From Flavobacteriaceae bacterium (GTDB taxonomy: Bacteria > Bacteroidota > Bacteroidia > UKL13-3): DNA of 50,207 nt. The notes beneath the pieces were generated by a model, which had not been told where the DNA came from, did not search any database, and saw nothing but the letters and a program-made list of their open reading frames with translations. How positions within the stretch are numbered: position 1 is the stretch's first letter; the number at the start of each line of letters is the position of its first letter. The stretch lies in NCBI GenBank assembly GCA_025363675.1, contig JANYDJ010000116.1:1-50207 (forward strand), in the 5' to 3' direction. The translations under genes and the position numbers were made by a program. This document shows positions 1-7,595 of the stretch, piece by piece.

Positions 1-2
1 CT

Positions 3-1148
3 GACGGTTTTATAGTTCGTATAAGTCCGGAACTAGATAGTGTGAAGTGGGGCACACTTGCAGGGGGACGAGGTGATGATGTTATCAGCCAAATTGGTTT
101 TAATGGTAAGGACGTATATGCTTTTGGTACTACCTCAAGTGCTAATCGTATTGGAAGCCCGGGTACTTTTACACCCAACCATCCTGATACCTCACAAGGT
201 GTTCCAATTGGTTTCATGATGCGTTTCACAGATTGCAGCCCATCACTGTTGGTTAAGAGCCCCCAAAATATTTGTGTGGGAGATAGTATTACATTAACTG
301 CAACAGGGGCTCAAAATTATTTATGGAGTCCTTCCAATAGCACACAATCAAGTATTATAGTTAAACCGACACAGAATAGTATATATACAGTTACAGGGAC
401 AGATACGGGAATTTGCAGCATTACCAAAACCGTAAAAGTAAATGTTGGCAAAAAACCTTCCCTGTCTCTGCAACTTTTGGGTAAGGCATCATTTTGTGTG
501 GGCGACAGTGTGGGCATTAAAGCACACTATAATGATTCAACCAATATAAACTGGACCTATAATTCACAACCATTATATGATAAACAGGATTCCGTTCGCT
601 ACGCAAAAGCAAGTGGTATATATAGTGTGAGTGCTTCCACCCTGCCTGTCTGTGCTGTACATATCGACCAGCAGATATGGGCATCGGCTCCTCCCAAACC
701 TGTTATATCTGTTATTGGAGATAGTCTGGTTTCCACGCCATATAATACTTATCAATGGTATGTTGATGGTGTACAGATAGCTGGTGGAAACACAAAAGCA
801 ATCAAGCCGAGCAAATCAGGCTCATATATAGTTGTGGTCACAGATAGTATTGGCTGCAAGAACCAGTCAGACTTGAACTACAATATGGGGCTTGAAGAAA
901 CAAGTTTTGAAAACTATATATCGGTTTATCCCAATCCCTCCCATACAGGAAATGATATAATGATTAAAACTGCTATTGATAAAATTCAAAATATAATAGT
1001 GTTTGACCAATTGGGCAGAGAACGAATAGGATACACAATTGTAAATTCAGGTATATATAAACTATCAAATTTTGAATCGGGAATTTATATTATACAAGTG
1101 AGAGGCAGAAGTGGGGATTGTTATAATAAAAAAATAATAATATATTAA
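3..1148 (+). CDS. T9SS-secreted protein, C-terminal part (5' end outside window)
   Basis: The reading frame is open through the left edge, so the gene starts outside the window. The first visible residues (DGFIVRI, then LAGGRGDD) resemble the end of an SBBP-type beta-propeller repeat. Two cysteine-containing Ig/PKD-like segments follow; each begins with a CVGDS motif, as in Bacteroidota surface proteins. The last ~75 residues form a type A T9SS sorting domain: VYPNPS, a central VFDQLGR strand, then SGIYIIQV and a basic KKIIIY end. Such domains are cleaved during export through the SprA channel, and sprA is encoded in this same window. The product is probably cell-surface or secreted; its specific role cannot be read. 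No gene follows for 430 bp. Confidence 0.85.
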   Translation, partial: DGFIVRISPELDSVKWGTLAGGRGDDVISQIGFNGKDVYAFGTTSSANRIGSPGTFTPNHPDTSQGVPIGFMMRFTDCSPSLLVKSPQNICVGDSITLTATGAQNYLWSPSNSTQSSIIVKPTQNSIYTVTGTDTGICSITKTVKVNVGKKPSLSLQLLGKASFCVGDSVGIKAHYNDSTNINWTYNSQPLYDKQDSVRYAKASGIYSVSASTLPVCAVHIDQQIWASAPPKPVISVIGDSLVSTPYNTYQWYVDGVQIAGGNTKAIKPSKSGSYIVVVTDSIGCKNQSDLNYNMGLEETSFENYISVYPNPSHTGNDIMIKTAIDKIQNIIVFDQLGRERIGYTIVNSGIYKLSNFESGIYIIQVRGRSGDCYNKKIIIY

Positions 1149-1582
1149 TCATTATCTGAATCACGGATTTGCACAGATGACTTGGATTACACAGATTAAA
1201 TGCTCTGAAAAAAATCCGTGAAATCCGTGAAATCCGAGTCATCCGTGATTCAGACAATCCCGCCCTCGCAAGTTTAGCGAAGCGTAACTTGTGAGTAACA
1301 TAGTGTCAGTCTCTGACTGACGGAGCAGGTTGCTTTTTTTCATATTATATTGTTTTTGCAAGTTCAAAACTTGCTGTATGTTTCTCATAAGATAAAATCT
1401 TGCCAGGGCATAGGGCTTCGTGTTTTTGCTATCAAGTCTGGAGACTTGAAATATGTGCTCACAAGACAGAGTCTTGCGAGGGCAAACTGAATCACTGAAA
1501 AAATCCGTGAAATCCGTGAAATCCGAGTCATCCGTGATTCAGACAATATATATATATCACATATCCTTTACCAAACCAAAAC
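1149..1582. repeat. Intergenic repeat cluster (434 bp, no gene)
   Basis: This stretch holds no credible gene. A ~53-bp element built from repeated AAATCCGTG units occurs at 1205-1258 and 1495-1547; a degenerate inverted arm (CTGAATCACGGAT) lies at 1157-1169. Between them are partial copies of the palindromic elements that surround the transposase gene further right: one at 1263-1324 (ends in GTCAGTCTCTGACTGAC) and one at 1432-1484 (starts CAAGTCTGGAGACTTG). A separate perfect hairpin, GCAAGTT/AACTTGC, is at 1358-1374. Confidence 0.8.
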
Positions 1583-1587
1583 CTATA
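1551..1587 (-). repeat. Duplicated 3' end of the Y-family polymerase gene (distal copy)
   Basis: These 37 bp match 2039-2075 with two differences (both C/T-type). Read on the minus strand the segment encodes IGFGLVKDM and a TGA stop; the functional polymerase gene ends IGFGSVKDM and TGA. It is therefore a detached copy of that gene's 3' end. It lies on the far side of the small gene 1583-2011, whose TAG stop falls inside it. Confidence 0.85.
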
Positions 1588-2011
1588 TACTTTTATCGCG
1601 TAAAACAGTCCAATTCTCATTAAATAGTATATAGTCAGGTATTAGCTTAGTTATATGATCCTCACTTTCGAGTACAAATTGAGTTAGCTCTGGATCCAAC
1701 CAAAGTTTAAACGGACAATAAATGTCGCCAATTTTTTTCCCTTTTATAAAACTATCCCCTTTAACTGTTGAGAATGAGGATCCGAAAATTATTTCTTCTT
1801 GACCAATCATGTATTTATATAATAAATCTGATTCTGAATATTCTTTATTCAAAGGTTTAATAATTTGTGCTCTAAAATTTACACAATCGGAGTCAATCTC
1901 AAAAGAAGTTAATTGAATTAACAAAGACACTCTTTCGTGAAAAACTGCGTAATTGTTAATCAAATTTTCCTTTAAGGTTTGGAGCGTTCTTGCAATTTCT
2001 TCGTTTGTCAT
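1583..2011 (-). CDS. Hypothetical protein (142 aa) inserted at a polymerase 3' end
   Basis: I do not recognise this protein. It is soluble, with no signal peptide or membrane segment. The N-terminus looks helical (TNEEIARTLQTLKENL); a mixed alpha/beta remainder is rich in acidic and aromatic residues, including CPFKLWLDPELTQF. It starts with ATG 33 bp downstream of the DNA polymerase stop, on the same strand, so it could be cotranscribed. Its TAG stop lies within a duplicated copy of the polymerase 3' end, which indicates that it arrived as an insertion. Coding is supported by a clean 142-codon frame in AT-rich DNA; function is unknown. Confidence 0.65.
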   Translation of the reverse strand: MTNEEIARTLQTLKENLINNYAVFHERVSLLIQLTSFEIDSDCVNFRAQIIKPLNKEYSESDLLYKYMIGQEEIIFGSSFSTVKGDSFIKGKKIGDIYCPFKLWLDPELTQFVLESEDHITKLIPDYILFNENWTVLRDKSI

Positions 2012-2038
2012 ATTAATATTATTGTTATATTTTTAATG

Positions 2039-2075
2039 TATATATCACATATCCTTCACCGAACCAAAACCTATA
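2039..2075 (-). repeat. 3' end of the polymerase gene (proximal copy of direct repeat)
   Basis: This is the copy of the 37-bp repeat that forms the present end of the polymerase gene (stop at 2045-2047). The partner is at 1551-1587, 488 bp away in the same orientation. The pair brackets the gene 1583-2011. Confidence 0.85.
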
Positions 2076-3280
2076 ATATCTTTAAACACACCTTCATTAT
2101 CCAATTGGTTTGCTTTTACAATACTGCGATTACCATATTGCTCTTTTATTTGATACATGGTTTTCCGCAATTTATTTTTCTGGGCATCGTTGTTGAACAT
2201 ATCCAATTGCAAAGCATCTTCCCCAACAAAATTTCCTACTGTAATACTTAGTGCAGAAACTTGATTGTTGAGTATCGGTTCGTAGGCAGTTTCGGCACGT
2301 TTCATCAGTTCGTTGATATGCATATATAAATCAGTCCCATCCTGGAGGGGTTGCGATAAATGTATATATTGTTTCCATCCGGGTGTTTCCAAATAGTTTA
2401 TATATATACCCATTTCGCGTGCATATAAACCTTTTCCCACCATACGTTTCTCCAAAGTATCGCATTGTGATATAATAATATCGTGCAGTGTTTGTATATC
2501 TTTTCTTTGTTCGCCACTCACATGTCGCATGGCTTGCATTTGTTTGTAGTCGCTGTTGTTCATATCGATGCGGGCATCTCTAAAATTGAGTCGTTCGTGC
2601 CAATATAATCCCACAATTCCTTTGCATGCTGCTTTTAATAATTGTGGATTTGCATGACGAATTTGCAAAGGTGTATGTATACCAGCAGCAATAAATCTTT
2701 CTGCCATTCCGCTTGCAATACCGGGTAAATCTGTGAGCTTTAATTTGGCCAATTTTTCATCTATATTTTCACGATTAATTGTAACAAGTCCATCTTTTTT
2801 TTGCAAGGTTGTTGCAAGCTTTGCCAAGAACGCATTGGGTGCAATACCTATAGAACATTTGAGCCAATCGCCCACTTCATTTCTTATATCATGTTTAATT
2901 TTTCGTGCTAAGTCTTCAGGATTTTTATATACTAAATGATAGCCCGTTAAATTCACAATTGCTTCATCAATACTTTTGGGTATCACATTTTCAGAATATT
3001 TACGAAGCACTTTCATAATACCAATGTGGAAATCTCTATAACGTTGCGGATGCGTTTCTATAGGCACTAGCTCAGGACAAAGTTGCATAGCTTCGCCTAA
3101 ACGCATACCGCCTTTTACGCCTTTATCTTTTGCCTCACGCGAAGCTGCAATCACGCATCCATTTCTACCTGTATATACACAAATACCCACAGGGCGACCA
3201 CGCAGGTAATAGTTTGCCTGCTGCTCACAACTTGCGAAAAAGCTGTTCATGTCGATGAAGAGGATACAGGGTTCAGACAT
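2045..3280 (-). CDS. Y-family DNA polymerase (DinB/UmuC type)
   Basis: This is a translesion DNA polymerase of the IMS family. The catalytic acidic residues are visible: Asp10 in FIDMNSFFASCEQ, and Asp105-Glu106 in SIDEA. A helix-hairpin-helix segment (LTDLPGIASGMAERF, ~182-196) and a little-finger region follow. Residues 358-362 read QLDMF, a good match to the beta-clamp-binding motif of Pol IV/Pol V proteins. At 411 residues it is longer than E. coli DinB and closer to UmuC-like proteins, so I give no symbol. No umuD-like gene is adjacent. The gene's 3' end is duplicated downstream. Start is ATG followed by SEPCILF, just before the first beta strand. Confidence 0.93.
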   Translation of the reverse strand: MSEPCILFIDMNSFFASCEQQANYYLRGRPVGICVYTGRNGCVIAASREAKDKGVKGGMRLGEAMQLCPELVPIETHPQRYRDFHIGIMKVLRKYSENVIPKSIDEAIVNLTGYHLVYKNPEDLARKIKHDIRNEVGDWLKCSIGIAPNAFLAKLATTLQKKDGLVTINRENIDEKLAKLKLTDLPGIASGMAERFIAAGIHTPLQIRHANPQLLKAACKGIVGLYWHERLNFRDARIDMNNSDYKQMQAMRHVSGEQRKDIQTLHDIIISQCDTLEKRMVGKGLYAREMGIYINYLETPGWKQYIHLSQPLQDGTDLYMHINELMKRAETAYEPILNNQVSALSITVGNFVGEDALQLDMFNNDAQKNKLRKTMYQIKEQYGNRSIVKANQLDNEGVFKDIIGFGSVKDM

Positions 3281-3327
3281 GGGATATATTATAATAGTTT
3301 TTTGATTGTTATATAATTATTGTGTTT

Positions 3328-3473
3328 CGCAAGTCTGGAGACTTGAAATATGTGCTCACAAGACAGAGTCTTGCGAGGGCTTCGTGAGCTTCGCTCGGCG
3401 AAGCCGCGAAGCCCTCGCAAGTTTAGCGAAGCGTAACTTGTGAGTACCATACGGTCAGTCTCCAGACTGACGA
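3328..3473. repeat. Palindromic module downstream of the transposase gene
   Basis: About 145 bp contain four nested palindromes in order: CAAGTCT/AGACTTG, CAAGAC/GTCTTG, GGCTTCG with GCGAAGCC, and GTCAGTCT/AGACTGAC. The outer parts are mutually inverted: GCTCACAAG with CTTGTGAG, and CTTGCGAGGGC with GCCCTCGCAAG. The whole module could therefore fold into one long structure. The module at 4080-4253 has the same order and orientation on the other side of the transposase gene. Confidence 0.85.
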
Positions 3474-3493
3474 AGAGTAAGCCCATAATCATA

Positions 3494-4042
3494 TTATTCA
3501 ATAATTTTTAAATCTAACATACCTTTTTGTCCTATATAATCTCTTGCACTACTATATGCCCAATGATGTGGTTCATCCACAAAACCAGCCCGTACAGGAT
3601 TATAATGTATATAATCAACTTTTTGTTGCATCACTTCATTTGTATATAATGGTATTGGGTGACTGTCTTGTATCCAAAATTGATGATCTGTATTATTTGG
3701 ATTTACATGACCTCGCCATCCAAAATAATTTAGCATCCAATCTTTTCTACTTTCATTTTCTGTTTCAATCAATTTGATTAATTCCCGGCTTGTGTATTTT
3801 TTCAGGTCACGAACAATTTCAGTAAGTGAAGGTTTTTCATTTGCAGATAAAATTAAATGAAGATGATTGGTCATGATTACCCAGGAATGAATAATCAAAC
3901 CTTTGTTATCTTGACAAAATTTGAGATTTTCTATCATCAAATCGCGATATACTTTTCTGCTAAAAACATCAACCCAACCCACTACTGTGAAGGTAAGGAA
4001 ATACATCCCTTCTGGGTCTCTCATTTTATAGGCATTGCTCAT
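3494..4042 (-). CDS. REP-associated tyrosine transposase (RAYT, Y1/IS200-like)
   Basis: This 182-residue protein is a Y1-superfamily HUH nuclease of the single-copy RAYT type. The HUH pair is in WVIMTNHLHLIL (~residues 55-66), after the opening strand YFLTFTVVGWVDVFSR. The C-terminal helix contains KVDYIHYNPVRAGF, typical of the family, with the nucleophile Tyr expected there. RAYTs are thought to act on REP palindromes; this gene is bracketed by two near-identical palindrome modules (3328-3473 and 4080-4253). It looks intact. Start is ATG followed by SNAYKMRDPEG. Confidence 0.92.
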   Translation of the reverse strand: MSNAYKMRDPEGMYFLTFTVVGWVDVFSRKVYRDLMIENLKFCQDNKGLIIHSWVIMTNHLHLILSANEKPSLTEIVRDLKKYTSRELIKLIETENESRKDWMLNYFGWRGHVNPNNTDHQFWIQDSHPIPLYTNEVMQQKVDYIHYNPVRAGFVDEPHHWAYSSARDYIGQKGMLDLKIIE

Positions 4043-4079
4043 GTTTGCTTATTATATATATTTAGTTGCGGTGTTTTTG

Positions 4080-4253
4080 TTATCAAGTCTGGAGACTTGA
4101 AATATGTGCTCACAAGACAGAGTCTTGCGAGGGCTTCGTCTGGTGACATTGGTCTTGCGAGGGCTTCGTGGCTTCGCTCGGCGAAGCCGCGAAGCCCTCG
4201 CAAGTTTAGCGAAGCGTAACTTGTGAGTACCATACGGTCAGTCTCCAGACTGA
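4080..4253. repeat. Palindromic module upstream of the transposase gene
   Basis: This has the same order and orientation of palindromes as 3328-3473. It carries an extra ~27-bp insertion, in which a TCTTGCGAGGGCTTCGT segment is repeated. The right half (from GCCCTCGCAAG to AGACTGACG) is almost identical to that of the other module. The apparent open frame across this DNA is a by-product of the repeat and not a gene. Confidence 0.85.
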
Positions 4254-4295
4254 CGTTGCAAAAGCCTTGTGAGTTCCTGCCTTTAGCAAATAACC

Positions 4296-4343
4296 CGCCC
4301 TAGCAAGACTCTTGAGTACAATATCGTCAGTCTCTGACTGACG
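4296..4343. repeat. Degenerate copy of the palindromic element
   Basis: A shortened copy: CCCTAGCAAGACTCTTGAGTAC, in pieces, followed by GTCAGTCTCTGACTGACG. The final palindrome has the same three-base centre as the copy near 1310. It lies between the larger module and the stop of the MazG-like gene, so it may also serve as its transcript end. Confidence 0.7.
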
Positions 4344-4359
4344 TTTATCAAACAATATA

Positions 4360-4686
4360 TTATATAAGTTTCTCATTATTCAAATGTCTATCCTTATCCC
4401 TCTTCGTTTTCTTCTCTATATTTTTTGCAAATGCTTCTTCCAAGTTCACACCCGTTTGATTTGCTAAACATATAAGTACCCATAGCACATCTGCCATCTC
4501 GTCGGCCATATCAGGTTCGGGATCGGTTTCTTTCCACGATTGCTCGCCATACTTGCGGGCCATAATGCGGGCCAGCTCGCCTACCTCTTCCATCAGAATT
4601 GCGGTATTGGTAAGCTCACTGAAATAGCGGACACCAATGGTTTTAATCCACTCATCCACATTTTGTTGTGCCTGTGTTAATGTCAT
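4360..4686 (-). CDS. MazG-like nucleotide pyrophosphohydrolase
   Basis: A small all-alpha NTP pyrophosphatase. With start at the internal ATG (MTLTQAQQNV) it is 108 residues long, the usual size of single-domain MazG-like proteins. An upstream in-frame start would add 14 residues but lacks similarity. The Mg-binding signature is complete: Glu33, Glu34 and Glu37 in EEVGE, then Glu63 and Asp66 in DEMADVLWV. Such enzymes cleave (d)NTPs to NMP and pyrophosphate, often for nucleotide-pool cleaning. It is transcribed divergently from the alpha/beta hydrolase, with 56 bp between the start codons. Confidence 0.88.
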   Translation of the reverse strand: MTLTQAQQNVDEWIKTIGVRYFSELTNTAILMEEVGELARIMARKYGEQSWKETDPEPDMADEMADVLWVLICLANQTGVNLEEAFAKNIEKKTKRDKDRHLNNEKLI

Positions 4687-4742
4687 TGTGTAGAAATTAT
4701 TTGATTGTTCATGCAATAATAGCTGCATTTTTGCATCTGTTT

Positions 4743-5537
4743 ATGAACAAAACTATCACATGGGCACGTGGACAAAAACTCCACTATATCATAAAAGGCG
4801 AAGGTCCTGTATTGGTATTGCTACATGGTTTTTGCGAAGACGCTACAGTATATAATATACAAATAGAAGAACTTAGCAAAACCAATAAACTTATAATACC
4901 CGATTTGCCCGGACACGGCAGCAGCAGTGTTATTAGGCAGGTTACCTTGCCCATGATGGCCGCCGCCGTAAAAGCCATGTTGGATGCAGAAAAAATTAGA
5001 CAGTGTATAATTTGTGGCCACAGTATGGGTGGTTATGTTACTTTGGCATTTGCCCAATTATTCCCCAATGTATTACAAGGATTTGGGTTGTTATTTTCCA
5101 CCTCGATTGCCGATACCGAAGAGAAAAAAGAGAACCGCCTCAAATCATATAGTTTTGTGGAACAACACGGCACTCCCGATTTTGCAAAGACTTTAGTACC
5201 TACTTTGTTTGCTCCCGATTTTGAGGATAAAGAACTGATAGAAAACACAACCGAAAGTGCGTGCAATACCCCCAAAGCTGGTGTAATGGCCGCCACCCTA
5301 GCCATGCGTAGCCGACCCGATTTAACAGAAGTATTAAAAAAATCTACAGTACCTATTCTAATTACCGCAGGAAAAAAAGATAAAGTTATTATATATAAAG
5401 ATATACAAAAAATAGCCAAACAACTCAACAACTGCACCTTCGAAACTTTTGAAAAATCGGGGCACATGGGTATGATAGAAGAACCTGAAAAAATGAATGA
5501 AGTGTTATTTACATTTATAAAACACTGTATAAAGTAA
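4743..5537 (+). CDS. Alpha/beta-fold hydrolase
   Basis: A 264-residue alpha/beta hydrolase. The oxyanion region is HGFCEDATVY (from ~residue 28), the nucleophile elbow is GHSMGG with Ser94, an acidic residue follows in AGKKDKVI, and the catalytic His is in SGHMGMIEEPEKM near the C-terminus. I chose ATG at 4743 (MNKTITWARGQ), where the fold begins; an upstream frame extension of 25 residues is hydrophobic filler. A weak promoter match (TTG, 18 bp, CATTTTTG) lies at 4705-4733. Substrate is unknown. The accessory operon starts only 3 bp after its stop, so read-through is likely, but the neighbours look unrelated. Confidence 0.88.
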   Translation: MNKTITWARGQKLHYIIKGEGPVLVLLHGFCEDATVYNIQIEELSKTNKLIIPDLPGHGSSSVIRQVTLPMMAAAVKAMLDAEKIRQCIICGHSMGGYVTLAFAQLFPNVLQGFGLLFSTSIADTEEKKENRLKSYSFVEQHGTPDFAKTLVPTLFAPDFEDKELIENTTESACNTPKAGVMAATLAMRSRPDLTEVLKKSTVPILITAGKKDKVIIYKDIQKIAKQLNNCTFETFEKSGHMGMIEEPEKMNEVLFTFIKHCIK

Positions 5538-5540
5538 TAT

Positions 5541-6074
5541 ATGTTTAAAAATATAGCTTTTATAGGTGGAATACATGGTGTTGGTAAAAGTACAATTTGC
5601 CAAAAAATTTGTGCAGAATTAGAAATCGAATATCTATCTGCAAGCGAACTTATAAGGTGGAATGAGAAGAATGAAGATTATAAAAACAAAAAGGTACAGA
5701 ATATTCCAACAACTCAAAACAGACTAATTATAGGTTTGATAAATGTTATTCAAAAAGATAAATATTATTTGCTAGATGGCCATTATTGTTTGCTTAATAG
5801 CGATAACAAAATTACTGATATTCCGCTAGCCACTTTCAGAGAAATTAATCCAGTATCTTTGAATTTAATTTTAGGAGATATTTCTGAAGTTAAAGCTAGA
5901 TTGGAACAACGAGATAACCGACTGTATAATTACGATTTGTTGGAGCGAATGCAAAATAGTGAGATAGCTTATGCACATCAACTTTCAAATAACTTGGGGG
6001 TAACTTTAGCAACAGGAACTAACAATAATTTTTCAGATATAGTATCTTCGCTTAATAAATTATTTTCAATCTAA
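5541..6074 (+). CDS. P-loop NTPase / kinase-like ATP-binding protein
   Basis: A 177-residue protein with the Walker A motif GIHGVGKST at residues ~9-17 and a strand ending in DGHYCLL that fits a Walker B/acceptor site. A later RLEQRDNR segment resembles the LID of small nucleoside or adenylate kinases. It is a single-domain AAA_18/AAA_33-like protein; whether it phosphorylates a small molecule, RNA end or protein cannot be told. Its stop is immediately followed by the ATG of the PIN-fusion gene, so the two are translationally linked. First gene of a four-gene, AT-rich accessory operon that differs in base composition from its neighbours. Confidence 0.8.
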   Translation: MFKNIAFIGGIHGVGKSTICQKICAELEIEYLSASELIRWNEKNEDYKNKKVQNIPTTQNRLIIGLINVIQKDKYYLLDGHYCLLNSDNKITDIPLATFREINPVSLNLILGDISEVKARLEQRDNRLYNYDLLERMQNSEIAYAHQLSNNLGVTLATGTNNNFSDIVSSLNKLFSI

Positions 6075-7595
6075 ATGAGGATATTACTTGATACAAATAT
6101 AATAATTCATCGCGAAGCTAGTAAAGTTATTAATCCTGAGATAGGAAATCTATTCAAATGGTTAGATAAACTTAAATTGGAAAAGTGTGTTCACCCATTG
6201 ACAGTAGAAGAGCTTAATCGTAACAGAGACTCTGAGACTGTCAAAACGATGAATATTAAAATTGGGAATTATCATATACTGAAAACCCAAGCTCCATTCG
6301 ATGAAATAATAACTGAAATTAGTGCAAGGCTAGATATAGATGGCAATGATATAAACGATTCGAAAATCTTAAATGAAGTCTATAGTGGGAGAGTTGACAT
6401 TTTAATTTCTGAAGATAAAAAAATACATATTAAAGCAAAGCTTTTAAATGTATCAGAAAAAGTATATAAAATAGACGCTTTTCTCGAAAAGGTAAATTCA
6501 GAGCATCCGGATTTGGCTGACTACAAAGTCTTGGCGGTAAAAAAATCATATTTTGGCGAAGTGGATTTGGCAGATCCTTTTTTTGACAGTTTCCGTGAAG
6601 ACTATCAAAAATTTGATATGTGGTTCAATGCAAAGTCAGATTATATATCTTATGTTTGTTATCAGAATGATATTCTTTCCGCTTTTTTATTTGTTAAAGT
6701 TGAAGATGAGTCAGAGAATTATTCAGATATTGTACCTATCTTTAGTAAGAAAAAAAGATTAAAAATAGGCACATTTAAGGTAACAAGTAATGGATATAAA
6801 ATAGGAGAGCGTTTTTTGAAGATTATTTTTGACAATGCTTTTTCTCAAAAGGTAAAAGAGATTTATGTCACTATTTTTGACAAAAGGCATGAACAGCAAA
6901 GACTCATTTCTCTTTTAGAAGATTGGGGATTTATATTTCATGGGATTAAAAATACTGTGAATGGAGAAGAAAAAGTCTATATTAAAAATTTTGACAGGGA
7001 ATCTCCAATTAATATCATAACCCCAAAATTAACCTATCCGTTTCTTTCAAAAGAAAGTGATGTTTATATTGTTCCAATTTATCCTGCTTATCATACCGAA
7101 CTTTTCCCAGATTCAATTCTTAATAATGAATCACCAAAGGATTTTATAGAGAATGAACCACATAGAAATGCTTTAAGTAAAGTCTATATTTCCCGTTCAC
7201 ATGAGCGAAGTCTAAATAGTGGTGATTTAATAGTTTTTTATCGAACTGGTGGAATATATGAAGGTGTTGCTACAACTATTGGTGTCGTCGAATCAGTAAT
7301 TACTGATATACAAGATGAAGCAACCTTTCTTTCATTGTGCAGAAAAAGAAGCGTCTTTACCGATGAAGAACTCAAGAAACATTGGAATTATAACCCCTAT
7401 AATAAGCCCACCCATCTAATAAATAGGCCTTTTATAGTTAATTTCTTATATGTATTTTCATACCGGAAAAGACCCAATTTGAAATGGTTAAATGAAAATG
7501 GAGTTATTCCTAATATAAATGATATGCCTAGAGGTTTTAGAAAAATATCAAGAGAAGACTTTACTAATATTGCAAATTATTCTATAGAAAGATGA
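6075..7595 (+). CDS. PIN nuclease - GNAT acetyltransferase - EVE/ASCH-like fusion protein
   Basis: This 506-residue protein has three parts. Residues 1-135 are a PIN domain: LLDTN with Asp6, TVEEL with Glu45, NDSK with Asp95 and ISEDK with Asp114 give the expected metal-binding acids. Residues ~150-310 look like a GNAT acetyltransferase: the acetyl-CoA loop region is SNGYKIGERFLK, followed by a long helix and LLEDWGFIFHG. Residues ~325-505 resemble a PUA-like EVE/ASCH fold: GDLIVFYRTGG, then a GVVESV strand and RPFIVNFLYVF. PIN domains usually cut RNA, and PUA-like domains read RNA or modified bases. Start ATG abuts the previous stop; the end overlaps the next gene by 4 bp. The domain calls are from motif pattern only. 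Confidence 0.8.
   Translation: MRILLDTNIIIHREASKVINPEIGNLFKWLDKLKLEKCVHPLTVEELNRNRDSETVKTMNIKIGNYHILKTQAPFDEIITEISARLDIDGNDINDSKILNEVYSGRVDILISEDKKIHIKAKLLNVSEKVYKIDAFLEKVNSEHPDLADYKVLAVKKSYFGEVDLADPFFDSFREDYQKFDMWFNAKSDYISYVCYQNDILSAFLFVKVEDESENYSDIVPIFSKKKRLKIGTFKVTSNGYKIGERFLKIIFDNAFSQKVKEIYVTIFDKRHEQQRLISLLEDWGFIFHGIKNTVNGEEKVYIKNFDRESPINIITPKLTYPFLSKESDVYIVPIYPAYHTELFPDSILNNESPKDFIENEPHRNALSKVYISRSHERSLNSGDLIVFYRTGGIYEGVATTIGVVESVITDIQDEATFLSLCRKRSVFTDEELKKHWNYNPYNKPTHLINRPFIVNFLYVFSYRKRPNLKWLNENGVIPNINDMPRGFRKISREDFTNIANYSIER

Noticed and set aside
3289-3501. Small frames in the palindromic modules (also 4039-4233)
   Set aside because: Both read the same repeat DNA and share residues only because the repeats are alike; no independent sign of coding.
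4360-4728. Longer start for the MazG-like protein (4728)
   Set aside because: The added 14 residues have no family support and cover the promoter region of the divergent hydrolase.
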